Assembly (NCBI GenBank): GCA_050485385.1
Contig: JBJHBG010000017.1
Coordinates: forward strand, 1 to 51,335
DNA length: 51,335 nucleotides
From: RECO01 sp050485385
GTDB taxonomy: Bacteria > Pseudomonadota > Alphaproteobacteria > Geminicoccales > Geminicoccaceae
Direction: 5' to 3'
Position numbers and translations under genes: made by a program
The notes under the pieces: model-generated
Database searches by the model: none
What the model was told of the DNA's origin: nothing
Seen by the model: only the letters and a program-made list of their open reading frames with translations
Shown here: piece after piece, positions 15,929 to 24,792 of the stretch
Layout: each line of letters begins with the position of its first letter
How positions within the stretch are numbered: the first letter of the stretch is position 1

Positions 15929-16387
15929 TCAGCCGATCCGCGGGTCCAACAGGTCGGCAAGGTCGCCCAGTGCCTCCAGGATGGTCGACTGCCGATCCGC
16001 CGGCAGCGCGCGAAACGCGGCAACGAACGTCGCGTCCAACAAAGGCGGGGCATTGGCTAGGCGGGCCTCGCCTTCTGCCGTGAGCAACGTGTGGACGATG
16101 CGGCGGTCGACCGCGCTGCGGTAGCGCCGGATCAGGCCCCGCCCCTCCAGCTTGTCGAGGATCGTCAGCAACGTCGCCGGACTGACGCTCACCCGCGTCG
16201 AGAGACGGCTCGCCGTCACCTCGCCCAACTCGGCGATCGCCTGCAGCACCACGAGTTGCGGGATGGTCAGCCCGGTCTCCTTCGCCACCCGCTTGGAGCG
16301 CACGTCGACCGCGCGGATGATCCGCCGCACCGACGGCAAGAGATCGTCCGGCGTGCGCATGCGCGTGGTGGAGTCGACGACGGTCAT
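15929..16387 (-). CDS. MarR-family regulator of the NAGGN operon
   Basis: A 152-aa winged-helix regulator of the MarR family. The DNA-binding helices lie in TASRLSTRVSVSPATLLTILDKLEGRGLIRR, followed by the wing DRRIVHTLLTAEGEARL. The start ATG is at 16385-16387. The gene is divergent from the NAGGN amidotransferase gene, and such a MarR gene is a regular companion of NAGGN clusters. An inverted repeat on the operon promoter 25 bases from its own start is the likely binding site. The signal is presumably osmotic or a pathway intermediate; that is not visible in sequence. The gene is convergent with chrR, with only 5 bases between the stops. Confidence 0.85.
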   Translation of the reverse strand: MTVVDSTTRMRTPDDLLPSVRRIIRAVDVRSKRVAKETGLTIPQLVVLQAIAELGEVTASRLSTRVSVSPATLLTILDKLEGRGLIRRYRSAVDRRIVHTLLTAEGEARLANAPPLLDATFVAAFRALPADRQSTILEALGDLADLLDPRIG

Positions 16388-16411
16388 ACCCGCAACCTGC
16401 CACGAACATCG

Positions 16412-16441
16412 TTTGACATCAAATGTTTTGAGGCATAACGT
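16412..16441 (+). promoter_or_regulatory. sigma-70 promoter with MarR-type operator
   Basis: TTGACA at 16413-16418, a 17-base spacer, then TAACGT at 16436-16441, about 31 bases before the amidotransferase start. A perfect 5-2-5 dyad TTTGA-CA-TCAAA at 16412-16423 covers the -35 box. That geometry fits repression by the divergent MarR protein. Confidence 0.6.
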
Positions 16442-16472
16442 CCGCCGCGATTCAACCCGAGGAGACGAGGCG

Positions 16473-18245
16473 ATGTGCGGCATTTGCGGCGAGGTGACCT
16501 TCGACGGTCGACCTGCCGACGTGGGCGCGGTGGCGACGATGGCCGGCGCGATGGCGCCGCGCGGCCCCGACGCGCAAGGTCTGCTCGCGCGCGACCGAGT
16601 CGCCTTCGGCCACCGCCGGCTGTGCATCATCGACCTCAGCACCAAGGCCGAACAGCCGATGACCGACCCGGAACTGGGCCTTTCCATCGTCTTCAACGGC
16701 TGCATCTACAACTACCAGGAGTTGCGCGCCGAGTTGCAGGGAAAGGGCTATCGCTTCTTCTCCAACGGCGACACCGAGGTCATCCTCAAGGCCTACCACG
16801 CCTGGGGGCTGGAGTTCCCGAAGCGGCTCTTGGGCATGTTCGCCTTCGCCATCGTCGAGCGCGACACGGGCCGCGTCGTGCTCGGCCGCGACCGCTTCGG
16901 CATCAAGCCGCTCTACCTCGCCCGCACGGCGAACGGGCTGCGTTTCGCCTCGTCGCTGCCGGCGCTGGTGCAGGCGGGCGGTGTCGACACGACGCTCGAT
17001 CCCGAAGCGCTCGCCTTCTACATGAGCTTCCATGCCGTGGTGCCCGCGCCCTGGACCATCTTGAAGGGCGTGCGCAAGCTGCCGCCGGCGACGCTCCGGG
17101 TAATCGAACCCGACGGCCGGCAGCGGGACGAGGTGTTCTGGCGCCTCGCCTTCGAGCGCACGCCGGAAGACATCGAGACGCCGCGCGAGGTGTGGCAGGA
17201 GCGTGTGCTGGAGGCGCTGGAGGTGGCGGTCGACCGGCGCATGGTGGCCGACGTGCCGGTCGGTGTGCTGCTGTCTGGCGGCGTCGATTCCAGCCTGATC
17301 GTGGCGCTGCTCGCCAACAAGGGGCAGACCGGGCTCAAGACCTTCTCCATCGGCTTCGAGGCTGCCAAGGGCGAGAAGGGCGACGAGTTCCGCTATTCCG
17401 ATCTGGTGGCCGAGACCTTCGCCACCGAACACCACCAGATCTTCGTGCCCTCGTCGGAACTGCTCGACGAGCTGCCGAAAACGATCCGCGCCATGTCCGA
17501 GCCGATGGTCTCGTACGACAACGTCGGCTTCTTCCTGCTGTCGCGCGAGGTCGCCAAGCACGTGAAGGTGGTGCAAAGCGGCCAAGGTGCGGACGAGGTG
17601 TTCGCGGGCTATCACTGGTACCCGCCCTTGGCCGCGTCCAACGATCCGCTCGGCGACTATGCCCGCGTCTTCTTCGACCGCGACCACGCCAAGCTCGGCA
17701 ACCATCTGGCCGCCGCCTACCGCACGGGCGACGTCGCGCGCGACTTCGTCGCCCAGCACTTCGCGATGGCGGGTGCCGACGACGCGCTCGACAAGGCGCT
17801 CAGGCTCGACAGCACGATCATGCTGGTCGACGATCCGGTGAAGCGGGTCGACAACATGACCATGGCCTGGGGCCTGGAGGCGCGGGTGCCCTTCCTCGAC
17901 CACGAACTGGTCGAACTGGCGGCGCGCATCCCCGCCGAGCACAAGCTCGCCGACGGCGGCAAGGGCATCTTGAAGGACGTCGCGCGCAGGGTGCTGCCGG
18001 CCGAGGTGATCGACCGGCCCAAGGGCTATTTCCCCGTACCGGCGCTGAAATACCTCGACGGCCCCTATCTGGAGATGGTGCGCGACGCCGTTTCCAGCCG
18101 AGCGGCGACGGAACGCGGGCTCTTCGAGCAGCGTTACCTCGACGCCCTCTTCGCCGATCCGACGGCGCACATCACGCCCTTGCGCGGTTCCGAGCTTTGG
18201 CAGGTGGGGCTATTGGAACTATGGCTGCAGGAGCAGGGCCTCTGA
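16473..18245 (+). CDS. asnO: N-acetylglutaminylglutamine amidotransferase
   Basis: A 590-aa class II glutamine amidotransferase of the asparagine-synthetase type. The N-terminal Ntn domain begins MCGICGEV, with Cys2 as nucleophile after Met removal. The synthetase domain has the PP-loop SGGVDSS near residues 269-275. In NAGGN synthesis it amidates the dipeptide to N-acetylglutaminylglutamine amide, an osmoprotectant. Adjacency to the specific synthetase gene, the peptidase and MarR identifies it as this subtype and not general AsnB. ATG 16473 has GGAGA upstream. It is the first gene of the operon. Confidence 0.92.
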   Translation: MCGICGEVTFDGRPADVGAVATMAGAMAPRGPDAQGLLARDRVAFGHRRLCIIDLSTKAEQPMTDPELGLSIVFNGCIYNYQELRAELQGKGYRFFSNGDTEVILKAYHAWGLEFPKRLLGMFAFAIVERDTGRVVLGRDRFGIKPLYLARTANGLRFASSLPALVQAGGVDTTLDPEALAFYMSFHAVVPAPWTILKGVRKLPPATLRVIEPDGRQRDEVFWRLAFERTPEDIETPREVWQERVLEALEVAVDRRMVADVPVGVLLSGGVDSSLIVALLANKGQTGLKTFSIGFEAAKGEKGDEFRYSDLVAETFATEHHQIFVPSSELLDELPKTIRAMSEPMVSYDNVGFFLLSREVAKHVKVVQSGQGADEVFAGYHWYPPLAASNDPLGDYARVFFDRDHAKLGNHLAAAYRTGDVARDFVAQHFAMAGADDALDKALRLDSTIMLVDDPVKRVDNMTMAWGLEARVPFLDHELVELAARIPAEHKLADGGKGILKDVARRVLPAEVIDRPKGYFPVPALKYLDGPYLEMVRDAVSSRAATERGLFEQRYLDALFADPTAHITPLRGSELWQVGLLELWLQEQGL

Positions 18246-18261
18246 GCGGAGAGACGCCGTC

Positions 18262-20052
18262 ATGAGCAGCACCGACAAGCCCCGTCGCCCCCGCGTGGCC
18301 CGGCGCGGCACCCATCGGGTGCAGCGCATCCGCGCCCAGGCGTTGCAGCCCAACCGCGACGACGCCAAGGACCGGATGCGGCCCAATGCCAGCCTGGACT
18401 GCGGCTGGGGCCGGCTGTTGTTCGCGCATACCTTCGAGGATACCGCAGCGCTGGTCGCCGGCTTGCGCGACGAGGCCACCGGCGAGCGCGACATCGCCTT
18501 TTACGTGCGCGACCCGCACGTGCTCCTGGCGGCGGCACCGCAGGAACTCTTCCTCGACCCGTCGCACACCTTCCGCCTCGACCTCGGCATGTACCGGCCG
18601 GACCACCGGAAGCCGCACGGCTACTTCATCCGGCGGCTGAAGAACGAGGCCGACATCGAGGCGATCAACACCATCTTCCAGGCACGGCGGATGGTGCCGG
18701 TGCCGCCCGACTTCGCCCAGGCGGCCCGCGAGACCCGCACCCTCAAGGTATTCGTCGCCGAGGAGGAGGGCACCGGTGCCATCCTCGGCACCGCCATGGG
18801 CATCGACCATGCCCGTGCCTTCGGCGACCCGGAGCACGGCTCGTCGCTCTGGTGCCTCGCCGTGGCACCCCAGGCCCCCTATCCGGGCATCGGCGAAGCG
18901 CTGGTGCGCCACCTCGCCGAGCACTTCCAGGCGCGCCGGGCGCAGCACCTCGACCTTTCGGTCCTGCACGACAACGACGAGGCCATCGCCCTCTACGAAA
19001 AGCTCGGCTTCGTCCGCATCCCCGTCTTCGCCGTGAAGCGCAAGAATCCGATCAACGAGAAGCTGTTCACGGGCCCCTCGCCCGAATCCGCGCTCAACCC
19101 CTACGCCCGGCTGATCGTCGACGAGGCGCGCAGGCGCGGCATCGGCGTCGAGGTGACCGATGCCGAGGGCGGCTTCTTCCGCCTGACCTACGGCGGGCGC
19201 AGCATTCACTGCCGCGAGAGCCTGTCCGAACTGACGACGGCCGTGGCCATGAGCATCTGCGACGACAAGACCGTGACCCGGCGGCTGGTCGAACGTGCCG
19301 GGGTGACGGTGCCGGAGCAGGCCGATGCCGCCGACGAGGCCGCCGTCGCAGCGCTGCTGGAGCGCCACGGCGCCGTCGTGGTCAAGCCCGCGCGCGGCGA
19401 GCAGGGCAAGGGCGTGGCGGTCGGCCTGACCACGGGCGAGGAGATCGAGCGCGCCGTGGCACAGGCCAAGGAGCAGTGCGACCGGGTGGTGGTCGAGGCG
19501 ATGGTGCAGGGCCAGGACCTCCGCCTCGTGGTGATCGACTTCAAGCTGGTGGCGGCGGCGATCAGGCGACCCGCCACGGTCGTGGGCGACGGCAGCTCGA
19601 GCATCCGCACGCTCATCGAACGGCAGACCCGCAGGCGCATGGCGGCGACGGGCGGCGAGAGCCGTATTCCCATGGACGGCGAGACCGAGCGGACGCTCCA
19701 GGCGGCAGGCTACGGCATCGACGACGTGCTGGAAGCGGGCACGGAGTTGGCGGTGCGCAAGACCGCCAACCTGCACACCGGCGGCACCATCCACGACGTC
19801 ACCGACATCGTGCATCCGCGCCTGGTCGACGCCGCCTGCCGCGCCGCCCGCGCGATCGACATCCCCGTCACCGGCATCGACCTCATGGTCGAGGCGCCCG
19901 ACCGGCCGGACTACGCCTTCATCGAGGCCAACGAGCGGCCGGGGCTCGCCAATCACGAGCCGCAGCCGACGGCCGAGCGCTTCGTCGATCTGCTGTTCCC
20001 GCAGTCGATGCCCACAGCGGCGCGCGCGCTCTTCGTGGACGTGCGCGGCTGA
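18262..20052 (+). CDS. ngg: N-acetylglutaminylglutamine synthetase (GNAT + ATP-grasp)
   Basis: A 596-aa two-domain enzyme. The N-terminal half carries a GNAT acetyltransferase fold; the acetyl-CoA loop is around residues 200-215 (APQAPYPGIGEAL), with LYEKLGFVRIP near 250. The C-terminal half is an ATP-grasp ligase: VVKPARGEQGKG near residue 373, and the metal-binding FIEANERPGLANH near 552-563. The protein acetylates glutamine and joins it to a second glutamine; the upstream amidotransferase finishes the amide. ATG 18262 comes 16 bases after the previous stop, and the stop shares one base with the next ATG. Confidence 0.92.
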   Translation: MSSTDKPRRPRVARRGTHRVQRIRAQALQPNRDDAKDRMRPNASLDCGWGRLLFAHTFEDTAALVAGLRDEATGERDIAFYVRDPHVLLAAAPQELFLDPSHTFRLDLGMYRPDHRKPHGYFIRRLKNEADIEAINTIFQARRMVPVPPDFAQAARETRTLKVFVAEEEGTGAILGTAMGIDHARAFGDPEHGSSLWCLAVAPQAPYPGIGEALVRHLAEHFQARRAQHLDLSVLHDNDEAIALYEKLGFVRIPVFAVKRKNPINEKLFTGPSPESALNPYARLIVDEARRRGIGVEVTDAEGGFFRLTYGGRSIHCRESLSELTTAVAMSICDDKTVTRRLVERAGVTVPEQADAADEAAVAALLERHGAVVVKPARGEQGKGVAVGLTTGEEIERAVAQAKEQCDRVVVEAMVQGQDLRLVVIDFKLVAAAIRRPATVVGDGSSSIRTLIERQTRRRMAATGGESRIPMDGETERTLQAAGYGIDDVLEAGTELAVRKTANLHTGGTIHDVTDIVHPRLVDAACRAARAIDIPVTGIDLMVEAPDRPDYAFIEANERPGLANHEPQPTAERFVDLLFPQSMPTAARALFVDVRG

Positions 20053-21218
20053 TGGGACGGCTCCGCATCGACACGGCGTATCTCACCGAGCAGCTCGAGC
20101 GGCTGCTGCTGATCCCCAGCCCCACGGGCTACACCGACACCGTCGTGCGCCACGTCTGCAGCGAGTTGGACCGGCTGGAGATCGCCTACGAGTTGACCCG
20201 TCGCGGCGCCATTCGCGGCCTCACCTCGGGTGCCGCAAGGCGCCCTGCCCGTGCCGTGATCGCGCATCTGGACACGTTGGGTGCACAGGTGAAGGCGCTG
20301 AAACCCAACGGCCGGCTGGAACTGGTGCCCATCGGCCATTGGTCGGCGCGGTTCGCCGAGGGCGCACGCTGCACCGTCTTCACCGAGAGCGGCACCTATC
20401 GCGGCTCGATCCTGCCACCGAAGGCCTCCGGCCACACCTTCAACGACGAGGTCGACACGGCCCCGGTCGGCTGGCGGCACGTCGAGGTGCGGGTGGATGC
20501 CTTCGCCAGCTCGAAGGACGACCTCGTCTCACTCGGCTTCGGCGTCGGCGACATCGTCGCCATCGACCCGCAGCCGGAGTTTCTCGACAACGGTTTCATC
20601 GTCTCCCGCCACCTCGACGACAAGGCGGGCGTCGCGGTGATGCTGGCGGCCCTCGAGGCGCTCCGGCGCGAGCAGGCAACGCCTCCGGTCGACGTCCTTT
20701 GGCTCCTCACCATCGCCGAGGAGGTGGGGCACGGTGCCGCCGCCGTCCTGCCGCCGGAAGTGGCCGCCATGGTCACCATCGACAACGGCACCACCGCACC
20801 GGGCCAGAACTCGTCCGAATTCGGCGTCACCATCGCCATGGCCGATCAGACCGGCCCCTTCGACTTCCACCTCACGCGCAAGTTGATCCGGCTGTGCCGC
20901 GACGAGGACATCAAGTTCCAGCGCGACGTCTTCCGCTATTACCGCTCGGACAGCGCGTCCGCGATCGAGGCCGGGGCCGACGTGCGCACGGCCTTGATCA
21001 CCTTCGGCATCGACGCCAGTCACGGTTACGAACGCATTCACGTCCATGCGCTCCGCTCGCTCGCGGAGCTGACCACCGCCTACGTGCTGAGCCCGGTCGA
21101 GATCGGTCGCGACGCCGAGGAGTTGGGGCCGATCGGCGGCTTCACCACGCAGCCCATGGAAGAAGCCGAGCAGGACCTCGTCCGGCGGATCGACTCGCTC
21201 GACGATGCCGAGACCTGA
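20052..21218 (+). CDS. NAGGN-system M42-family peptidase
   Basis: A 388-aa metallopeptidase of the M42 (glutamyl aminopeptidase/cellulase-M) type found in NAGGN clusters. Ligand positions can be seen: H72 and D74 in AHLDT, D189/D190 in HLDDKAG, E223 and E224 in AEEVGHG, D244 in IDNGT, and H330 in YERIH. A dinuclear metal centre is therefore intact. It is coupled to ngg (TGATG). A role in turning over the dipeptide amide when osmotic stress ends is plausible but not shown. Its 3' end overlaps the next gene by 14 bases. Confidence 0.87.
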   Translation: MGRLRIDTAYLTEQLERLLLIPSPTGYTDTVVRHVCSELDRLEIAYELTRRGAIRGLTSGAARRPARAVIAHLDTLGAQVKALKPNGRLELVPIGHWSARFAEGARCTVFTESGTYRGSILPPKASGHTFNDEVDTAPVGWRHVEVRVDAFASSKDDLVSLGFGVGDIVAIDPQPEFLDNGFIVSRHLDDKAGVAVMLAALEALRREQATPPVDVLWLLTIAEEVGHGAAAVLPPEVAAMVTIDNGTTAPGQNSSEFGVTIAMADQTGPFDFHLTRKLIRLCRDEDIKFQRDVFRYYRSDSASAIEAGADVRTALITFGIDASHGYERIHVHALRSLAELTTAYVLSPVEIGRDAEELGPIGGFTTQPMEEAEQDLVRRIDSLDDAET

Positions 21219-22617
21219 GGCCGCGTCGGCGACGGCCCGGGCGGCCCGCTTCGCCGCCGCACTCGCCTTCGACGACCTGCCGCCTTCGGTCGCCGAGAAG
21301 GTGAAGCTGCACGTGCTCGACGCCGTCGGCTGCGGCCTTGCCGGCGCCGACAGCACGCTGACCGCGCAGGTGCTGGCCTTTCTCGGCGAGGAGCACGCGG
21401 CCGGCCCCTGCCCCGTCCTCGGCACGGGTCTGGGCTTCGGCCCGGCCACGGCCGCCTTCGCCAATGCGACCGCGATCAACGCCCTCGACTTCGACGACGG
21501 CTTCGAGGTCGAGGGTACCGGCATGGGCCATCCGGGGGCCAGCATCGTCGCCGCAGCGCTTGCCATGGCCGGCGTCCGGCCGACGCCGGGGACCGCGTTC
21601 CTCGCCGCCGTCGCCGCCGGTTACGAGATCAACGGCCGGCTGATCCACGCGATGCAGCCGAGCCCCGAGCGGTTCGGCGAGGTCTACGGGGTCGGCCAGC
21701 ACCAAGCCATCGGCGCCGCCGTCGCCTGCGGCCGGATCGCCGGGCTCGACGCGGACGCCATGGAGAACGCCCTCGGCTTCGCCGGCACGCTCGCCAACGT
21801 GCCGAGCCTCAGGAAGTACAACTGGGAGCGACGCCCGCTCGTCTCGTTCAAGGATTTCGTCGCCCCGGCGGCGGAAGCCGGCGTGCGCGCCGTTCGGCTG
21901 CACGCGGCGGGGCTGGTGGGTGCGAAGGCGGTGCTCGACGGCGCGAGCGGGCTCTGGCGCATGCTCGGCTCGGACCGCTTCGACGACGTCGCTTTCGCGG
22001 CTGGCCTCGGCGAGACTTGGCGGCTCGCCAAAAGCGCCTTCAAGCCCTATCCCGCCTGCCGCTGGATGCACGCGACGCTGGAAGCCTTCGAAACGCTGCT
22101 CGCCGGCCTCGACGCCAACGACGTCGAGGCGGTGACGGTGCATGGCTCCGCAGCACTCTGCCGCGACTTCATGGACCCCGCACCGGCCACCATGGTGGAC
22201 GCGCAGTTCAGCTTGCCGTTCGCTCTTGCCGCCCTGGCGTACCGGCTCCAGCCGGCGCGGGCATGGTATCTGCCGGCAACGCTGGCGCGCGCCGACCTCC
22301 GCGCCTTCGGGGCACGGGTGAGCGCCGAATTCGATCCCGAGGTCGACCGCGCGATGGCGGGGCCGCAGCGCCGCCCCGCCGGGCGCGTCACCGTCACGGC
22401 CCACGGCAAGCACCGCCGCTCTCCGCTGCTGGCCTTGCCCAAGGGTGGCGCCGAACGGCCGCTCGATGCGACCGAGGTCCACGCCAAGTTCCTGGGGAAC
22501 GCAACCCCGGTCCTGGGCGGGCAGCCGGCGGAACGGCTGTTGGAACGGTTCTCGAACCTCGAGGCCGAGGCCGACGTCGGTGCCCTCGTCGATCGCTGCC
22601 GGCGGATCCGACCTTGA
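21205..22617 (+). CDS. MmgE/PrpD family protein
   Basis: A 470-aa member of the MmgE/PrpD family (2-methylcitrate dehydratase, cis-aconitate decarboxylase and relatives). Typical segments are HVLDAVGCGLAGA, NALDFDDGFE, GHPGASIV and YEINGRLIHA; the C-terminal lid domain includes FKPYPACRWMHATLEA. The reaction is probably dehydration or decarboxylation of a small polycarboxylate. The start is ATG 21205 inside the end of the peptidase gene; its ribosome site is weak, consistent with coupling. No other propionate-pathway gene is near, so PrpD itself is unlikely. The Bug receptor and dehydrogenase after it suggest a carboxylate uptake and use unit. Confidence 0.84.
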   Translation: MPRPEAASATARAARFAAALAFDDLPPSVAEKVKLHVLDAVGCGLAGADSTLTAQVLAFLGEEHAAGPCPVLGTGLGFGPATAAFANATAINALDFDDGFEVEGTGMGHPGASIVAAALAMAGVRPTPGTAFLAAVAAGYEINGRLIHAMQPSPERFGEVYGVGQHQAIGAAVACGRIAGLDADAMENALGFAGTLANVPSLRKYNWERRPLVSFKDFVAPAAEAGVRAVRLHAAGLVGAKAVLDGASGLWRMLGSDRFDDVAFAAGLGETWRLAKSAFKPYPACRWMHATLEAFETLLAGLDANDVEAVTVHGSAALCRDFMDPAPATMVDAQFSLPFALAALAYRLQPARAWYLPATLARADLRAFGARVSAEFDPEVDRAMAGPQRRPAGRVTVTAHGKHRRSPLLALPKGGAERPLDATEVHAKFLGNATPVLGGQPAERLLERFSNLEAEADVGALVDRCRRIRP

Positions 22618-22675
22618 CCGCGCGGCCGATCCGGCCTTCCTCGGTCGTTTCCCCTACGAACCTGCGAGGAACCCG

Positions 22676-23626
22676 ATGACACGAACCGCGCGAACGAGCT
22701 TTTTGGCCGGGTTCGTCGCCGTCGCCCTGCTCACGGTCGGCAGCCCGGCGACGGCGCAGGACTTCCCGACCCGGCCGATCACCATGCTGATCGGCTTCAA
22801 CCCCGGCGGCAGCACCGACATCCAGGGCCGCGCGCTGGCCCGTGCGATGGAGGACAATCTGGGCCAGCCGGTGAACGTCATGAACGTCCCCGGCGCCGGC
22901 AGTGCCGTCGCCGTCTCGCGTCTCGCGCGCAACGAAGACCAGGGCTACACCATCCTCTTCGGCAGCCTTGCCCCGGTGACCTTCACCCCGCTCGTCAGCG
23001 ACGTCGACTACTCGATCGACGACTTCCGCTACGTGGCGGCGCTCGCCGAAGCGCAGCAGGCGGTGGTCGCCTCGCCGGCCCGGCCGTTCGCCACCTGGGA
23101 CGAACTGGTCGCCCATGCCAAGGCTCACGCGCTGAGCTACGCCAACGCGCAGCCGCTCGACCAGGCGATCATCCAGCGCATCGCCGAGATCGAGGACTTC
23201 GCCGAGCTTGCCATCGTGCCCACCGGCGGCGGCGCCGGCATCGCGCCGTTGATCCTCGGCGGCGAGGTCGACTTCGGCTTCAGCGGCGGCACCCACGCCC
23301 AGTACACGCCGACCGGCGAGATGAACGTGCTCGCCTTCTTCGGCCGCGAGCGCAGCCCCTTCTACCCCGACGTGCCGACGCTGACCGAACTCGGCTACGA
23401 ACTCGCGATCGAAGACCCGCGCTCGCTGTTCGTGCCGGCCGGCACGCCCGACGCGGTGGTGGCCCGGCTGGAGGAAGCGGCGGCCTACGCCAGCCAGAAC
23501 CCCGAGTTCGTCGCGGTCATTCAGGACAACACCCTCTTCCCGGTGGTCTTCGTGCCGAGCGCCGAGCTCGAGGGAGACGTCCGCCGCATCCGCGCGCAGA
23601 ACGAAGCGCTGCTGGGCACGCGCTGA
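22676..23626 (+). CDS. Bug/TctC-family substrate-binding receptor
   Basis: A 316-aa periplasmic binding protein of the Bug (TctC) family. The signal peptide ends ATAQ near residue 28, and the mature protein starts with DFPTRPITMLIGFNPGGSTDIQGR, the family hallmark. PGAGSAVAVSRLA and the GIAPLILGGEVDFGF region complete the ligand cleft. GAGGAA precedes the ATG. Bug receptors bind carboxylates or amides and usually outnumber their TctAB membrane partners; none is encoded here. It lies 58 bases after the MmgE/PrpD gene. Confidence 0.9.
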   Translation: MTRTARTSFLAGFVAVALLTVGSPATAQDFPTRPITMLIGFNPGGSTDIQGRALARAMEDNLGQPVNVMNVPGAGSAVAVSRLARNEDQGYTILFGSLAPVTFTPLVSDVDYSIDDFRYVAALAEAQQAVVASPARPFATWDELVAHAKAHALSYANAQPLDQAIIQRIAEIEDFAELAIVPTGGGAGIAPLILGGEVDFGFSGGTHAQYTPTGEMNVLAFFGRERSPFYPDVPTLTELGYELAIEDPRSLFVPAGTPDAVVARLEEAAAYASQNPEFVAVIQDNTLFPVVFVPSAELEGDVRRIRAQNEALLGTR

Positions 23627-23670
23627 CCGGCGGCCGGGAAAGGCCGTCCTGCGCCGCCACACCTACCGCC

Positions 23671-23690
23671 CCAAGCACGACCGTGCTTGG
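23671..23690. repeat. perfect 9-bp inverted repeat
   Basis: CCAAGCACG, two bases, CGTGCTTGG, followed by TTCC. It lies between the Bug receptor and the dehydrogenase gene, 30 bases before the GTG start. It could be a weak terminator or an operator; a 2-base loop is tight for a hairpin, which favours a protein-binding dyad. Confidence 0.45.
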
Positions 23691-23720
23691 TTCCTCCGCC
23701 AATCGTAAGGGAGGTCGAGG

Positions 23721-24782
23721 GTGCAGCGCATCGCCGTGGACGAACTGACGGGGCTGGTGGCGGCGATATTCGCCGCCAAGGGCACCAGCGCCCAGGAAGG
23801 GTGGGACATCGCCACGTCGCTGGTGGGCGCCAATCTCACCGGGCACGACAGCCACGGGGTGGTGCGCGTCCCCCGCTACCTCGCCTGGATGGATCAAGGC
23901 GGGTTGCGGCCGGGCCGCGACCTCGAAATCGTCAACGACGGTGGCACCTTCGTCGTGACCGACGGCGGCCACGGCTTCGGCCAGACGCTCGGCCGCCGCA
24001 TCGTCGACCTCGGTGTCGAACGGGCGACGCAGCACGGCGTTGCCATCACCACGCTCCGCCGCTCCGGCCATCTGGGCCGCATCGGCGAGTGGGCCGAGCG
24101 GGCGGCGGCGGCCGGCCTCGTCTCGATCCACTGCGTCAACGTCCACGGCAGCGTGCTGGTGGCGCCCTTCGGCGCGCGCGAGAAGCGCTTCTCCACCGCC
24201 CCCTTCGCCGTCGGCGTGCCGCAACCGGACGCCCCGCCGCTGATCCTCGATTTCGCCACCTCGCTGGTCGCCGAAGGTAAGGTTCTGAACGCGTTCCCGG
24301 GCGGCAAGACGCTGCCGCCGGACAGCATCATTGCCGGCGACGGCCGGCTCCGCGACGATCCGGGCGACTTCTACGGCATCTCGGACCGCAGCCGGCAGCC
24401 GGCGGCGGTCCATGCGACGGGTGCGCTGGTCGCCATGGGCCTGCACAAGGGCTCGGGCCTCGCCTTCATGATGGAAGTGCTGGCCGGTGCCCTGACCGGC
24501 GGCGGCGTCGCCGGTCCCGACAAGTCGCCCGTCGGCAACGGCATGCTCTCCATCTTCCTCGATCCCGCGCGGCTCGACCCCGCCAACGACTTTCACGGCG
24601 AGGTGGCGCGCTTCGTCGCCTGGGTCCGGGCCGCCGAGCCGCGACCGGGCGTGGACGCGGTACTGGTGCCCGGCGACGTCGAACGTTCGCTCATGGCCGA
24701 GCGCGCGGCAAGCGGCGTGCCGCTGCCGTCCGAGGTCTGGCGCGGGCTAAAGGAGGCGGCGGCCGACCTCGGCGTCGCCTGA
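23721..24782 (+). CDS. Ldh2-family (malate/L-lactate type) NAD(P) oxidoreductase
   Basis: A 353-aa oxidoreductase of the Ldh_2 family (YlbC, ComC, delta-1-piperideine-2-carboxylate reductase and relatives), unrelated to classical LDH. The hallmark GHDSHG is at residues 41-46. RSGHLGRIGEWAE and the nucleotide region VHGSVLVAPFG follow. The start is GTG 23721 behind GGGAGG. Substrates in the family are 2-hydroxy acids such as malate, sulfolactate or ureidoglycolate, and this one is undetermined. It probably belongs with the receptor and MmgE/PrpD genes. It is convergent with the protease gene, with 5 bases between the stops. Confidence 0.87.
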   Translation: MQRIAVDELTGLVAAIFAAKGTSAQEGWDIATSLVGANLTGHDSHGVVRVPRYLAWMDQGGLRPGRDLEIVNDGGTFVVTDGGHGFGQTLGRRIVDLGVERATQHGVAITTLRRSGHLGRIGEWAERAAAAGLVSIHCVNVHGSVLVAPFGAREKRFSTAPFAVGVPQPDAPPLILDFATSLVAEGKVLNAFPGGKTLPPDSIIAGDGRLRDDPGDFYGISDRSRQPAAVHATGALVAMGLHKGSGLAFMMEVLAGALTGGGVAGPDKSPVGNGMLSIFLDPARLDPANDFHGEVARFVAWVRAAEPRPGVDAVLVPGDVERSLMAERAASGVPLPSEVWRGLKEAAADLGVA

Positions 24783-24792
24783 CGGCGTCAGG
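24778..24792. terminator. palindrome spanning two convergent stop codons
   Basis: CCTGACGGCGTCAGG is a perfect 7-1-7 palindrome containing the TGA of the dehydrogenase gene and the reverse-strand TGA of the protease gene. The arms are mirror images around one central base. It may be a minimal bidirectional stop signal, or a by-product of the two convergent stops. Confidence 0.3.

Noticed and set aside
15914..15941. GCGGAT ... ATCCGC as a terminator between chrR and marR
   Set aside because: The arms are 6 bp with a 16-base loop overlapping coding sequence, too weak to call.
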